64,000 nt of DNA, taken from assembly GCF_006716265.1 (NCBI RefSeq), contig NZ_VFOS01000001.1, forward strand, positions 372,001 to 436,000, written 5' to 3'. The position numbers and the translations under genes are program-made. Position 1 is the stretch's first letter; every line of letters starts with the position of its first letter. The notes under the pieces were generated by a model. That model was not told where the DNA came from and ran no database searches. It worked only from the letters and a program-made list of their open reading frames with translations. Positions 24,809 to 34,914 of the stretch are shown here, piece after piece. Origin of the DNA: Rarobacter faecitabidus. Its GTDB lineage: Bacteria > Actinomycetota > Actinomycetes > Actinomycetales > Cellulomonadaceae.

Positions 24809-26887
24809 TCAGCGGAGCGCGTCGCTCAGTGCCTCACCAAGGTACGGCGCGAGACTGCTCGCGAACACATCCGTCACGTGATCCGGGTCCCGATAGACGA
24901 TCACGTTGCCGATGACTGGCGAGCACTCCTTCTTGCGGCAGAAGAAGCGACTCGTGTCGATGAAGCGCGCGTTGGAATCCAGGGCAACGGCCAGCTGCAC
25001 GCCTGTTCGCGGCCTCATTGCCTCGGATCGAGGCAAGGCGCAAGCGGACGCGGCGGCGAGCCCCTCTTGCTGCACGCAATCCAGGGTGTCCTCACGCATG
25101 CGAGGGTTGTCCTGGATGGCGATGATGCGGGTGCTGAGGTTCGGCCGCTTGGCCCACGCGGACACCATGCCGTCCCGCTCCACGTCGACCGGGGTCCTGC
25201 CGGGCTGCGCCGCGGGTCTGGAACGTGACCGAGAGCTCAGCACCACGATCGCGTCCAACTGCGGGGAGGACGCGATGTAGTCGTCGACGTCTCGCCGCCA
25301 CTGTTCGCAAGCGATCCTCGTATCCTGCGTCGGCCTGGCGATTTCGGCGTCCGTCCAATAGCAGCCGCTGTGGCCCGCCACGTCGATACGCCAGTTGTGC
25401 TCGCGAGCGATGGCCTCGTAGGCGCCGATCATCGCGTTGTTGTGCGAATCCCCGACGGCGAGAAGGTGCTTGTCGTAGCCCGACTCCGGGCCCAGCGAGC
25501 ACAAATGGAAGTCACCGATTTCGGTGCTCCAGCATTCGGGCCGGTTGGCATCGGATCTCAGCAGTTCGGCCGGGTTCGGGACGAGGATGCCATCGAGGTC
25601 GGGGTTGTGACAGGGGCGACCCGGATTCGCGTAGGCGGCGGCGCCGAGGCAGTCGGGCGCGGAGGCGAGCAGTGCGGCCGTCTGCGCCTCGGCGCGCTCG
25701 AGGCGCGCCTCACCGACCCGGTTGGCGCCTTGCGCGACCCCTGCCACGACAAGCATGCCAGCGAGCGCCAGCAGGCCGACCGTCGTCGCCTTGCGTCCCG
25801 CGAGGAGCCTGGTGGAGAAGCGCATCGGGTCCTCGTAGAAGGTGGTCGAGGCGTAGGCGATGGCGACGGTGGCCAGCGCGATGATCACCTTGTCCTCAAG
25901 GGCTAGCGGCCGTCCGAGCGCGTATGGCGCGATGATTATCAGGGGGAAGTGCCAGAGATAGATCGCGAACGAGCAGCGGGCGATCATCGCCACCGGCGGC
26001 CAGGAGCCCACGCGCGCGAGGGACGTGGATTGCCCCCATCCGATGGCGAGTAGGGTCCCCGCCACAGGGAGTGCCGCCCAGGGGCCGGGGAACGTCGTTG
26101 AGCGCGTGAAAGCGACAACGCTCACCGCAATGGCGGTGAGTCCGGCCCACGTCAGTGTCTCCGCCAGCCTGCGGCCGGATCGCGCGGCACCGAACGCGAG
26201 GAGCGCCCCGAGCGCGAACTCCCACGCCCGCGACGCGGTGGAGAAGTACGCCACCTGCGGCGATGCCTGCGTCAGCCAGACGCTGTAGGCGAACGATGCG
26301 GCGGCGATGCCCGCGAGGAGGCAGAACATGCGCCGTCGCAGCGCCCCGCCGCGGCGAAGCGCGATCCCGATCGCCAGGATGAGCGGGATGACGACGTAGA
26401 ACTGCTCCTCGGCCGACAACGTCCAGTAGTGCTGCACCGGAGAGGCCGCGTTACCCGCCGCCGAGTAGTCGACGGCATCGGCGGCGAGGCGCCAGTTCTG
26501 GAAGTAGAACGCCGAGGCGGTGATCTCGCGCAGGTATTGCGCCCAGTGGACCGTGGGCACGAACGCGAGCGTGGCCAGGATCGTTGCCAGCAGGGTCAGG
26601 AGCGAGGCGGGCAGGAGGCGGCGGGCGCGCCTGGCCCAGAACCTTCCGAGGTGGAAGGTGCCGCTCCGGGCGACCTCTGCGAGGATGTGCGACACGATGA
26701 GGTAGCCGCTGATGACGAAGAAGATGTCGACGCCTACGTAGCCGCCGGTGAGCCGGGTGGGCCACAGGTGATACAGGAGCACCGCGAGCACCGCCACGGT
26801 TCGCAGCGCCTGGACGTCGGTTCGCATCGTGCTGGTCCGCTTTTCCGGGACAACCGACTGCTCGGCAAGGGAAATCGCGGAGGGCAT
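24809..26887 (-). CDS. OafA-type O-acyltransferase with C-terminal SGNH domain
   Basis: A protein of 692 residues. An acyltransferase-3 membrane domain (about 20-390) shows RTDVQALRTVAVLAVLLYHL and GGYVGVDIFFVISGYLI. A periplasm-facing SGNH hydrolase-like domain (about 450-690) follows. Block I is LAVGDSHNNAM with the nucleophile Ser, and the last block DPDHVTD carries the Asp and His. Proteins of this kind O-acetylate surface polysaccharides or peptidoglycan, the membrane part passing the acyl group to the SGNH part. The start is the ATG 6 nt after a TACGAT box. It lies between ugd and the rhamnose genes, so acetylation of a local glycan is the likely role. Confidence 0.9.
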   Translation of the reverse strand: MPSAISLAEQSVVPEKRTSTMRTDVQALRTVAVLAVLLYHLWPTRLTGGYVGVDIFFVISGYLIVSHILAEVARSGTFHLGRFWARRARRLLPASLLTLLATILATLAFVPTVHWAQYLREITASAFYFQNWRLAADAVDYSAAGNAASPVQHYWTLSAEEQFYVVIPLILAIGIALRRGGALRRRMFCLLAGIAAASFAYSVWLTQASPQVAYFSTASRAWEFALGALLAFGAARSGRRLAETLTWAGLTAIAVSVVAFTRSTTFPGPWAALPVAGTLLAIGWGQSTSLARVGSWPPVAMIARCSFAIYLWHFPLIIIAPYALGRPLALEDKVIIALATVAIAYASTTFYEDPMRFSTRLLAGRKATTVGLLALAGMLVVAGVAQGANRVGEARLERAEAQTAALLASAPDCLGAAAYANPGRPCHNPDLDGILVPNPAELLRSDANRPECWSTEIGDFHLCSLGPESGYDKHLLAVGDSHNNAMIGAYEAIAREHNWRIDVAGHSGCYWTDAEIARPTQDTRIACEQWRRDVDDYIASSPQLDAIVVLSSRSRSRPAAQPGRTPVDVERDGMVSAWAKRPNLSTRIIAIQDNPRMREDTLDCVQQEGLAAASACALPRSEAMRPRTGVQLAVALDSNARFIDTSRFFCRKKECSPVIGNVIVYRDPDHVTDVFASSLAPYLGEALSDALR

Positions 26888-26893
26888 GGGGAG

Positions 26894-26899
26894 ATCGTA
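26894..26899 (-). promoter_or_regulatory. -10 box (TACGAT) for the OafA-like gene
   Basis: On the minus strand TACGAT is followed by 6 nt (CTCCCC) and the ATG at 26887. The 149-bp divergent gap to rfbB leaves room for separate promoters on both sides. Confidence 0.55.
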
Positions 26900-26995
26900 G
26901 TGGACCCGATGGTGGCCCGGGCGCACTGCCCGGATGTTCGGCGTGTGCGTGGCGGAACCGGCAGCGAGAATCCGCGGGTGAGGCATAAATGGCCC

Positions 26996-27001
26996 TAGGA
27001 T
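26996..27001 (+). promoter_or_regulatory. -10 box (TAGGAT) for rfbB
   Basis: TAGGAT lies about 36 nt before the rfbB ATG, predicting a 5' leader of roughly 25-30 nt. Unlike the leaderless genes, rfbB has a good ribosome-binding site, GGAGGTAACG, ending just before its start. No convincing -35 element is seen. Confidence 0.45.
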
Positions 27002-27033
27002 GGAATCCGATCCGCCACTGTTCATGGAGGTAA

Positions 27034-28041
<1,008 letters not shown>

Positions 28042-28146
28042 CCACGTGAACCTTCAGGCGAACATGTCTGCATCTGCCTGTCGGCACGCGCTCACGGGCC
28101 GCGCTCGCGCGTGGCACTGCTCGCCCGGCGCCACGGGAATGGTGTC

Positions 28147-30036
28147 GTGAGGCTGTTCAGCCGCGGCCGGCCGACCTCGTCGGAGATCGGCGCCGCGGAG
28201 AATAGTGGTGCGGAGATCGGCGGCGGGGCCAGCGATGGCGCGCGACCCACCCAGGCACCGGCGGCAGCGCCGGGTCACGTGCCGGGTGAGGACGCCGCCG
28301 CGCGGCCGCTCAGGATCGTGGCTGCCGACGTAGCCGAACTCCGCCAGCTGGTACTCCGTCATCAAGGCGAGCGCATCCGGTCACTGATCATCGAAGTTTC
28401 GCGATGGAACGCACCCTTCGAGGACTGGCGGGGGCAGCCGCGGGCTCTTCCCGGATTGCTGCGGCAGGTCATCGAATTCGGCGATGAGCCGGCGGTGCGG
28501 ATCGAGTTGACGTATGCGGAGCCGACCGCGGCATCGTCCGCCATCTCGGCAATGATTCCGCTCCTGGTGCCCGCCGCAGGGCTCTCCGCCTGGGCGAGTT
28601 GCCTCATAGCGATCGACGGGGACACCCCCGAGTCCGGGCTGGCCAGCCTGCCCCTCGATGCGCGGCCATTCGAACCCGAACCGGACCCGCTACTGCTGCG
28701 CGGCGCGGATCTGCTCGTGACCGGGCCGGGAAGCGAGCCCGACGAGCGCGCCAATTCGTTCGGTGTCGTCACGTCCGGGGGCGCCCTGATCGCGGCCGGC
28801 TCGGTGCAGGTCGGCGATCCCCACCTGCCGGTCATAGATCCGCGCGTTCACCGCCCGATCGGTCGGCTTAGGGCCCAGGCCAAGGGCATTCAAGCCGCGC
28901 TGGCCCGTGAGGACGGCGGTTGGCAGATCCGCCACCGCTCGGGGGAGACGCTCGCCCGGCTGGGTAGTGCGCCCCTGACGCCGGGCGAGGTGGCACGGCT
29001 CGCCCGGGTGACCCGGCTGAATCTGGCGACACTCGAGATGCCCGGCGAGGGCGATCCGCTGACGCCAGCGGAAACCTCGTCCTTGGCAAGCCGGCTCGCT
29101 GAGGTGGCCGCCGTGGGCGTCGAACTGCACTCGGCACCGCCCCACGCTCGTGTGTTCCAAGGCTGGCCGCGGGAACTCGCAGGGCTGGTGACTGCGTCGC
29201 CTTCGACCACGACTGGCATCGAGCGCACGGCGCGTTCCCTGCGGCAGCGCAGGCTTGCATTGCAGCGCTTTGCCGGACCGCTGCGCCTCGCCTCCGCAGG
29301 ACGCGCCGACCAGATCTGGCCCGAACTGCCCGCGGTGACTGCGCTTTTGGTTTCGCGCCGACCAGGCGAACTCACCCGCGTGCTCGCGCAGCTCGCGGCG
29401 CAGACGTACCCTCACCTGGAAATCGTGATCGGCCTGCACGGCGTGGCGATATCTGAGCGCCGCCGCGCCGAGTTGCTTTCCTCTCCGGGGGTCTCGGCCG
29501 TTTACGAGGCGCCCGCGGACGAGGTCTTCGGTCACGTCCTGGGCAGAGTTTCGGCGATGGCGCAGGGTGACCTGCTGACGAAGGTGGATGACGATGACAT
29601 CTACGGGCCGGACCACGTTTGGGATCTCGTTCTGGCCCGCCTGTATTCGGGCGCCCACATCGTCGGCAAGCGGGCGCAGTACGCGTATCTCGCGGAAAGG
29701 GACGTCACCGTTCATCGCAAGACGCCCGCTGAGCGCTACACCAGAGTGGTGGCGGGCGGCACCATCCTGATCGGCGCTGCCGACCTGACTGCGGTGGGGG
29801 GCTGGCGTCCCGTGCCCAGGTCCGTTGACCGCGGCCTAATCGAGCGAGTCAGAGGCGAAGGTGGCATCGTATATGCGACGGAAGGCATCGGATACGTGTA
29901 CGTCCGGCACTCGCAGGGTCATACGTGGCAGGTGGAACTCGACCAGTTGGCGGCGAACGCGCTCGAGACGTGGCAGGGCGTCCCCGCCGAGGTCGCCGGG
30001 ACTCGGACGCCTTCGGATTCGGTAGAGCATGACTAG
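28147..30036 (+). CDS. GT2-domain glycosyltransferase with long N-terminal region
   Basis: A protein of 629 residues from GTG 28147, preceded by a GGGA ribosome-binding site at 8 nt; a GTG at 28111 is an alternative. Residues 1-60 are disordered, 60-390 are an unrecognised region, and about 394-560 form a GT-A domain (ALLVSRRPGELTRVLAQLA... with the acidic KVDDDDIYGPDHV metal motif near 479). The N-terminal part repeatedly shows short acid-and-leucine segments but no motif I know. The stop overlaps the start of the 1072-residue glycosyltransferase by 8 bp. The two probably work together, perhaps in building a rhamnose-containing chain given the adjacent rfb genes. Confidence 0.78.
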   Translation: MRLFSRGRPTSSEIGAAENSGAEIGGGASDGARPTQAPAAAPGHVPGEDAAARPLRIVAADVAELRQLVLRHQGERIRSLIIEVSRWNAPFEDWRGQPRALPGLLRQVIEFGDEPAVRIELTYAEPTAASSAISAMIPLLVPAAGLSAWASCLIAIDGDTPESGLASLPLDARPFEPEPDPLLLRGADLLVTGPGSEPDERANSFGVVTSGGALIAAGSVQVGDPHLPVIDPRVHRPIGRLRAQAKGIQAALAREDGGWQIRHRSGETLARLGSAPLTPGEVARLARVTRLNLATLEMPGEGDPLTPAETSSLASRLAEVAAVGVELHSAPPHARVFQGWPRELAGLVTASPSTTTGIERTARSLRQRRLALQRFAGPLRLASAGRADQIWPELPAVTALLVSRRPGELTRVLAQLAAQTYPHLEIVIGLHGVAISERRRAELLSSPGVSAVYEAPADEVFGHVLGRVSAMAQGDLLTKVDDDDIYGPDHVWDLVLARLYSGAHIVGKRAQYAYLAERDVTVHRKTPAERYTRVVAGGTILIGAADLTAVGGWRPVPRSVDRGLIERVRGEGGIVYATEGIGYVYVRHSQGHTWQVELDQLAANALETWQGVPAEVAGTRTPSDSVEHD

Positions 30037-33000
30037 GGTCGTCGGACAAGGGGAGAGAGCGCTGGTGGGGTTGCGGAATCTGAGAAGGCGAATCCAGCGA
30101 GCATGGGGTGCGTCACCGACACCCGCGCCCGCAGTGCCAGCCAAGAGCAGAACCCAGCAGGACCATTGCACCGCCGCGGCCGAGATGCTTATCGAAGCCG
30201 GCCTCTTCGACATGGCTTTCTATTCCTCGATCGCTGGTAGGCAATTCAAGACCGAGAAGCGTGCCGCCCGCCACTACGTAATGAGGGGGATGCGCCACCA
30301 CGCGCCGTGCCACCCGCTGCTGATGCCGGGAGCGCTTCCGTTGCGCATCCGGCAGAGTTGGAAGCACGCCGAGGTCGCCGATGTCATCCGCGAGCTCCGC
30401 AAGCCGAGTGCGCGCAAGTTCGCCTGGTCGCCCCTGTTCGATCCGCGGGCGCTGGCGGAGTCGGACATCGACCAGGACGTGCTGACGACGTTCGCGACGT
30501 GGGATCGAGACAGAGCGCTCCCGCTGGCCTGGTCGATGGGTCGCACCCTGACGCTCAATGCCGTGTCCGACGACGTGGCCAGGATTGCCGCGGAGTTGAT
30601 GGTGGTTCGCCGTCGCCGGCGGATGTCGCGTACGACGAGCAAGTCCCCTGTGGCTGACATATCCGCCCTCAAGGAGCGGATCGCACACGCATCCCTCCCC
30701 AGCGACGAAGGCCGGCCGCTGGTATCGGTCGTGATGCCGGTATGGAACCGCGCGGAGATCATGCTCCCCGCTGTCCGCTCGGTGCTGAACCAGACGCTCA
30801 CGGATGTTGAACTCGTCATTGTCGATGACGGTTCCACTGACGGCACAGCCGATGTCCTGCGGGAACTCGCGCAAGCCGATGAGCGCGTGAAGCCGCTTGA
30901 GGGCGAGCATCGCGGGGTGAGCGCGGCGCGCAACATCGGGCTGGGCCACGCGACGGGGCGGTTCATAGCCTTCCTCGACTCCGACAACGAATGGCGCAGC
31001 GACTTCCTCGCCACCATCGTGGGCGCCATGCACCTGGACGGCCTCGACGCCGCGTATGGCATAGTTCACCTCGTCTCGGACGCCGGCGATGAATTCCTCA
31101 CGTTCGAGGGCGGGCTCGATGACCTACTGGTGCGCAACCACATCGACATGAACGCGCTGGTCGTGCGCGCGGAGATCGCGCAACAGGTCGGCGGCTTCGA
31201 CGAATCCCTACGCCGCTGGGTGGATCACGACTTTGCCATTCGACTCGCGCGCGTGGCCGAGCCCCGCCTCGTTCCAGTCGTGGCCGTCGACTACCGTCAG
31301 GACGCCGACCACGATCGGATCACCAACCGGGAGGCGGGCAGTTGGCAGTACGTCGTGTTGTCGAACAACTGGTGCCGCTGGGACCTGGTCGAATCCTCGA
31401 TGGCCGAAAGGGTGGCTGGCAGGGTTTCAGTTCTGATTCCCGCCTATCACGAGTACGAGATGACCGCGAGGGCCGTCGAGACCGTCCTCCAGTGCAGCGC
31501 CGGGCATGACGTCGAGATCGTCGTGACCGACAATGGCTCCTATGGGTGGGCCTCGATTGGCCTGACGGAGGCGCTCTACGGACTCCCCAATGTCCGCATC
31601 GCCTACGCCCCGACCAATCTGCAATTCGCCGGTGGCTCCAACCTGGCCTTCGCTCGGTCCACGGGCGATACCGTCGTATTCCTGAACAATGACACGGAGG
31701 TGCGGGACGGCTGGCTGCAGCCCTTGCTGGACAGGCTCCAGGACCCGCAGGTGCGTGGCGTGCAACCCCTCCTGCTGTACGGCGACGACACCATTCAGGC
31801 GGCTGGCACGGTCTTCCCGGCCCAGGGCGTGCTGGGCATGCACCTGCTGGCCGGATTCTCGCGCGATGACGCCGCCAAGATCTCGGACCAGAAGTTCGCG
31901 GCGGTGACGGCTGCCGCCGTGGCGCTGCGCGCCGAGGAAGTCGTGGAGATGCGGGGATTCGATCCCATCTTCATCAACGGCATGGAGGACATCGATCTCT
32001 GCCTGCGCATGCAGGAGCGGTGGGGCGGACACTTCGAGGTGGCCACCGACGCGGTTGTTACGCACCTGGAATCGAAGACCCCGGGCCGCGGCCGGAACAT
32101 CGCGTTCAACCGTGGCATCTTCTACGATCGCTGGCGCGGCCGTATGCCCGGACCCGATACCGGCCACTTCGCCGCCGCGGGCCTGGAAATCGCGAAACTC
32201 GGCGTGGACGTCCTGCCGCATCCGGCACCTCGTCCCCTTCTCCTGCGCGCCAGCGGCAGCGACCGCATCGGCGAGTATCGTTGGTCGATCAAGAACCCGG
32301 CCAACCCCGGCCCGCGGGGCGACAAGTGGGGTGACACGCACTACATCGCGGCACTGCGAGACGCCCTCGTGGCGCAGGGCCAGGACGCGGTAAGTCTGCG
32401 GCACGGCGCGCACGCTGTGCCGACCACCACCATCGACGACGTCAATCTGGTGATTCGCGGCCTGGATCGTGGCTATGCCCACCCGGGTCAGATCAACGTC
32501 CTATGGGTTATCTCCCACCCGGAACTGGTCACGGAGAACGAGATCGCCGAGTTCGACCTGGTCTTCGCCGCCTCGCGCGGGTGGGCCGCCCGCATGAGCG
32601 AGCGAACGGGGCGCGACGTCCGGGTCCTCTATCAGGCGACGGACCCGGAGTTGTTCGCGCCGGCGGACCCGAGCCCCGCTCACGCGAGTCCGGCCGACGC
32701 ATCGTTCGCGGACGCAATGCCATCGGGAATCGCGCTCGGCCGGGACGTCGTATTCGTCGGGCAGGCTCGACCCACGGGTCCCCGCAAGATCGTCATGGAC
32801 GCACTCGCGGCCGGTCTCGACGTCCAGGTGTGGGGTCCGCGCTGGGGGACCCACATCCCTGCCGAGCATTGGCGCGGCGAGTTCCTGCCGAACGATCAAC
32901 TCGCCCCGTTGTATCGAGCCTCTGGCGTCATCCTCAATGACCATCATGCGGACATGGCGGCGCACGGCTTCATTGCGAACCGGATCTTCGATGCGCTCGC

Positions 33001-33247
33001 CGCCGGGGCGCGCGTGATATCGGATCCCGTCGACGGGTTGGACGAGGTCTTCGGCACGGCCGTGCAAACCTACTCGACCGTCGAGGACCTCCGGAGACTC
33101 GGCGATCCTGCCGGGTGGGACGCCATCTTCGGCTCCGACGAGCAACGGCGTGATCGGGCGCTCCAGGTTGCTGCCGAGCATTCGTTTGCCGCGCGTGCCC
33201 GGACCCTCGTGGACGCCGTGCGCGAGTTCGATCGACGCGGCCGCTAG
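30029..33247 (+). CDS. Multidomain glycosyltransferase: two GT2 domains plus a GT-B module
   Basis: A protein of 1072 residues. Residues 1-225 are basic and helical. The first GT2 domain starts near 230 (VSVVMPVWNRAEIM) with FLDSDNEW near 315. The second starts near 466 (VSVLIPAYHEYEM) with FLNNDTEV near 550 and GMEDIDLCLRM near 650. From about 745 to the end there is a GT-B-like module with LWVISHPELV near 824. Its C-terminal donor segment, AHGFIANRIFDALAAGARVI near 970, resembles the Glyco_trans_1_2 (CgeB-like) family. Three catalytic modules in one chain suit a polymerase that builds a repeating unit processively. The preceding gene overlaps by 8 bp. Substrates are unknown; dTDP-rhamnose is a reasonable donor for one module. 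Confidence 0.85.
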   Translation: MTRVVGQGERALVGLRNLRRRIQRAWGASPTPAPAVPAKSRTQQDHCTAAAEMLIEAGLFDMAFYSSIAGRQFKTEKRAARHYVMRGMRHHAPCHPLLMPGALPLRIRQSWKHAEVADVIRELRKPSARKFAWSPLFDPRALAESDIDQDVLTTFATWDRDRALPLAWSMGRTLTLNAVSDDVARIAAELMVVRRRRRMSRTTSKSPVADISALKERIAHASLPSDEGRPLVSVVMPVWNRAEIMLPAVRSVLNQTLTDVELVIVDDGSTDGTADVLRELAQADERVKPLEGEHRGVSAARNIGLGHATGRFIAFLDSDNEWRSDFLATIVGAMHLDGLDAAYGIVHLVSDAGDEFLTFEGGLDDLLVRNHIDMNALVVRAEIAQQVGGFDESLRRWVDHDFAIRLARVAEPRLVPVVAVDYRQDADHDRITNREAGSWQYVVLSNNWCRWDLVESSMAERVAGRVSVLIPAYHEYEMTARAVETVLQCSAGHDVEIVVTDNGSYGWASIGLTEALYGLPNVRIAYAPTNLQFAGGSNLAFARSTGDTVVFLNNDTEVRDGWLQPLLDRLQDPQVRGVQPLLLYGDDTIQAAGTVFPAQGVLGMHLLAGFSRDDAAKISDQKFAAVTAAAVALRAEEVVEMRGFDPIFINGMEDIDLCLRMQERWGGHFEVATDAVVTHLESKTPGRGRNIAFNRGIFYDRWRGRMPGPDTGHFAAAGLEIAKLGVDVLPHPAPRPLLLRASGSDRIGEYRWSIKNPANPGPRGDKWGDTHYIAALRDALVAQGQDAVSLRHGAHAVPTTTIDDVNLVIRGLDRGYAHPGQINVLWVISHPELVTENEIAEFDLVFAASRGWAARMSERTGRDVRVLYQATDPELFAPADPSPAHASPADASFADAMPSGIALGRDVVFVGQARPTGPRKIVMDALAAGLDVQVWGPRWGTHIPAEHWRGEFLPNDQLAPLYRASGVILNDHHADMAAHGFIANRIFDALAAGARVISDPVDGLDEVFGTAVQTYSTVEDLRRLGDPAGWDAIFGSDEQRRDRALQVAAEHSFAARARTLVDAVREFDRRGR

Positions 33248-33258
33248 CCGCCCTCGGA

Positions 33259-33891
33259 TCAGCCGCGTTCCCAGCGTTTCCGCAACGATTCGACCTGCGC
33301 CCGGACGTCATCCCATGCCGGAAGCAGCCCCGCGTCTCGGGCATCGGCCAGTCCTGGAGCCAGGCGGTCCTTGTCGGACAGCAGCGGCGCTATCGGCCGG
33401 CCCGCACGGTCGGCGGTGGGCCAGTCAATGGCCAGATCGGGGTCCAGCGGATTGATTCCGTGCTCGCGTCCCGGGGCGTATCCCTCGGAGCACAGGTACA
33501 CGACAGTGGCATTCTCGCTCAGGGCCATGAACGCGTGGCCCAGCCCCTCGGAGAGGTAGATGGCGCGACGATCAACGTCGTCGAGCAGGACACCGTCCCA
33601 CTGACCGTAGGTGGGCGAGCCGACCCGGATGTCCACGACGACATCCAGCACCGATCCGGCCGGGCAGGTGACGTACTTCGCCTGCGAGGGGGGCACGTCA
33701 GCGAAGTGGACGCCGCGCACGACGCCCGAGGCCGACACCGAGAGGTTCGCCTGGGCGAGATCCAGCGCCTGCCCCGTCGCCTCGGCGAACGCCGGCAGCT
33801 TGAACCATTCAAGGAATACCCCGCGCTCGTCGGGGAACTGGCGGGGGGTGATTTCCCAGGCTCCGGGAATCGTGAGCTCGCGGATCTGCAT
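33259..33891 (-). CDS. rfbC: dTDP-4-dehydrorhamnose 3,5-epimerase
   Basis: A protein of 210 residues with an excellent ribosome-binding site (AAGGAGAACG before the ATG). It is an RmlC cupin: N-terminal IPGAWEITPRQFPDERGVFLEWF, the VVRGVHF segment with the catalytic His, VVVDIRVGSPTYGQW, and YLSEGLGHAFMALSE with NATVVYLCSEGYAP downstream. It epimerises C3 and C5 of the 4-keto sugar from RfbB. The gene is convergent with the multidomain glycosyltransferase (11 bp) and divergent from rfbD (106-bp gap). The longer frame reaching 33933 begins upstream of the ribosome-binding site and is rejected. Confidence 0.94.
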   Translation of the reverse strand: MQIRELTIPGAWEITPRQFPDERGVFLEWFKLPAFAEATGQALDLAQANLSVSASGVVRGVHFADVPPSQAKYVTCPAGSVLDVVVDIRVGSPTYGQWDGVLLDDVDRRAIYLSEGLGHAFMALSENATVVYLCSEGYAPGREHGINPLDPDLAIDWPTADRAGRPIAPLLSDKDRLAPGLADARDAGLLPAWDDVRAQVESLRKRWERG

Positions 33892-33942
33892 CGTTCTCCT
33901 TGATGGCCGTGACAGGTGCCTAGTGTTGTCCATCGCTCAGCC

Positions 33943-33948
33943 TAGAGT
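33943..33948 (+). promoter_or_regulatory. -10 box (TAGAGT) for rfbD
   Basis: TAGAGT in the rfbC-rfbD divergent gap is about 50 nt before the rfbD ATG, predicting a leader of about 40 nt. A GAAGGGAACG ribosome-binding site precedes the start at 33998. Confidence 0.4.
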
Positions 33949-33997
33949 AGTCCTGAAGCCGCGCGCGACGCGGACCCGGCGCGAAGGGAACGACCGA

Positions 33998-34858
33998 ATG
34001 TCACAGTGGTACGTGGTTGGTGCGGACGGCATGCTCGCACGGGACCTCATGCAGGTGCTGGCGGACAACGGACTATCGGCTCGCGGATTGCGGCGCTCCG
34101 ATGCCGACATCACTTCGTATCCGCGTGTTGCCGAGGCACTCACCGGCGCCGACGTCGTGGTGAATTGCGCGGCGTTCACGGCGGTCGACGCGGCTGAGGA
34201 GGACGAGGCAGCCGCGTTCGACGTGAACGCGGTCGGAGCGGCCAACCTGGCGAGAGCGGCTCGCGCGAACGGGGCGAGACTCGTCCATATCTCAACCGAC
34301 TACGTGTTCGCCGGCGACGCGACGCAGCCCTACGGCGAGGATGCCGCGGTCGCGCCGCGCAGCGCCTACGGCCGCACGAAGGCCGCCGGCGAATGGGCCG
34401 TGATGGCGGCGGATCCTCGCAACGTGGTGCTGCGCACCGCCTGGCTCTACGGGGAGCACGGCAACTGCTTCCCCAAGACGATCGCCCGCATTCTCAAGGA
34501 GCGGGGAGAGATTTCCGTGGTCAACGACCAGGTGGGCCAGCCGACTTGGACGCTCGACCTGGCGCGCCTGATCGTGGACGTCATCCGCGAGGAAGCGCCG
34601 GGCGGCATCTACCACGGCACGGCAAGCGGCCATGGCTCGTGGTTCGACTTCGCGCGGGCCATCGCGTCGGCCGCGGGTATCGATCCCGGCGCCGTGAGAC
34701 CGACGGATTCCGCGTCATTCGTCCGGCCGGCACCGCGCCCTGCCTATTCGGTGCTCGGCCACCACCGCTTGACCGCTGCGGGAGTCGAACCGATCGGTGA
34801 CTGGCGTGAGCGGTGGCAAACGGCGGCACCCGCGGTGCTGGACGCACTGGCGGGCTAG
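33998..34858 (+). CDS. rfbD: dTDP-4-dehydrorhamnose reductase
   Basis: A protein of 286 residues. The N-terminal VVGADGMLARDLMQVL replaces the usual GxxGQLG loop of RmlD. VVNCAAFTAVDAAEED, STDYVFAGD, AYGRTKAAGE (Tyr and Lys of the active site) and LRTAWLYGEHG are standard for the family, as is the late DQVGQPTWTLDLA segment. It reduces the 4-keto group with NAD(P)H to give dTDP-L-rhamnose. The ribosome-binding site and family length both support this ATG rather than longer upstream frames. It is convergent with rfbA. Confidence 0.94.
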   Translation: MSQWYVVGADGMLARDLMQVLADNGLSARGLRRSDADITSYPRVAEALTGADVVVNCAAFTAVDAAEEDEAAAFDVNAVGAANLARAARANGARLVHISTDYVFAGDATQPYGEDAAVAPRSAYGRTKAAGEWAVMAADPRNVVLRTAWLYGEHGNCFPKTIARILKERGEISVVNDQVGQPTWTLDLARLIVDVIREEAPGGIYHGTASGHGSWFDFARAIASAAGIDPGAVRPTDSASFVRPAPRPAYSVLGHHRLTAAGVEPIGDWRERWQTAAPAVLDALAG

Positions 34859-34868
34859 GCCGTCTCCC

Positions 34869-34895
34869 TGGGATGGGGGAGCCCACCCTCTCCCA
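34869..34895. terminator. Possible hairpin terminator between rfbD and rfbA
   Basis: TGGGA (34869-34873) can pair with TCCCA (34891-34895), with an inner GGG/CCC extension across a one-base bulge. It lies in the 56-bp convergent gap and could end transcription from either side. No U-tract is present, so this is only a candidate. Confidence 0.35.
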
Positions 34896-34914
34896 ATCGG
34901 CGCCAACCGCGGCG

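Noticed and set aside
23651-25228. Open frame of 525 codons opposite ugd and the OafA-like gene
   Set aside because: It crosses the boundary of two well-supported genes on the other strand and its protein has no recognisable domain.
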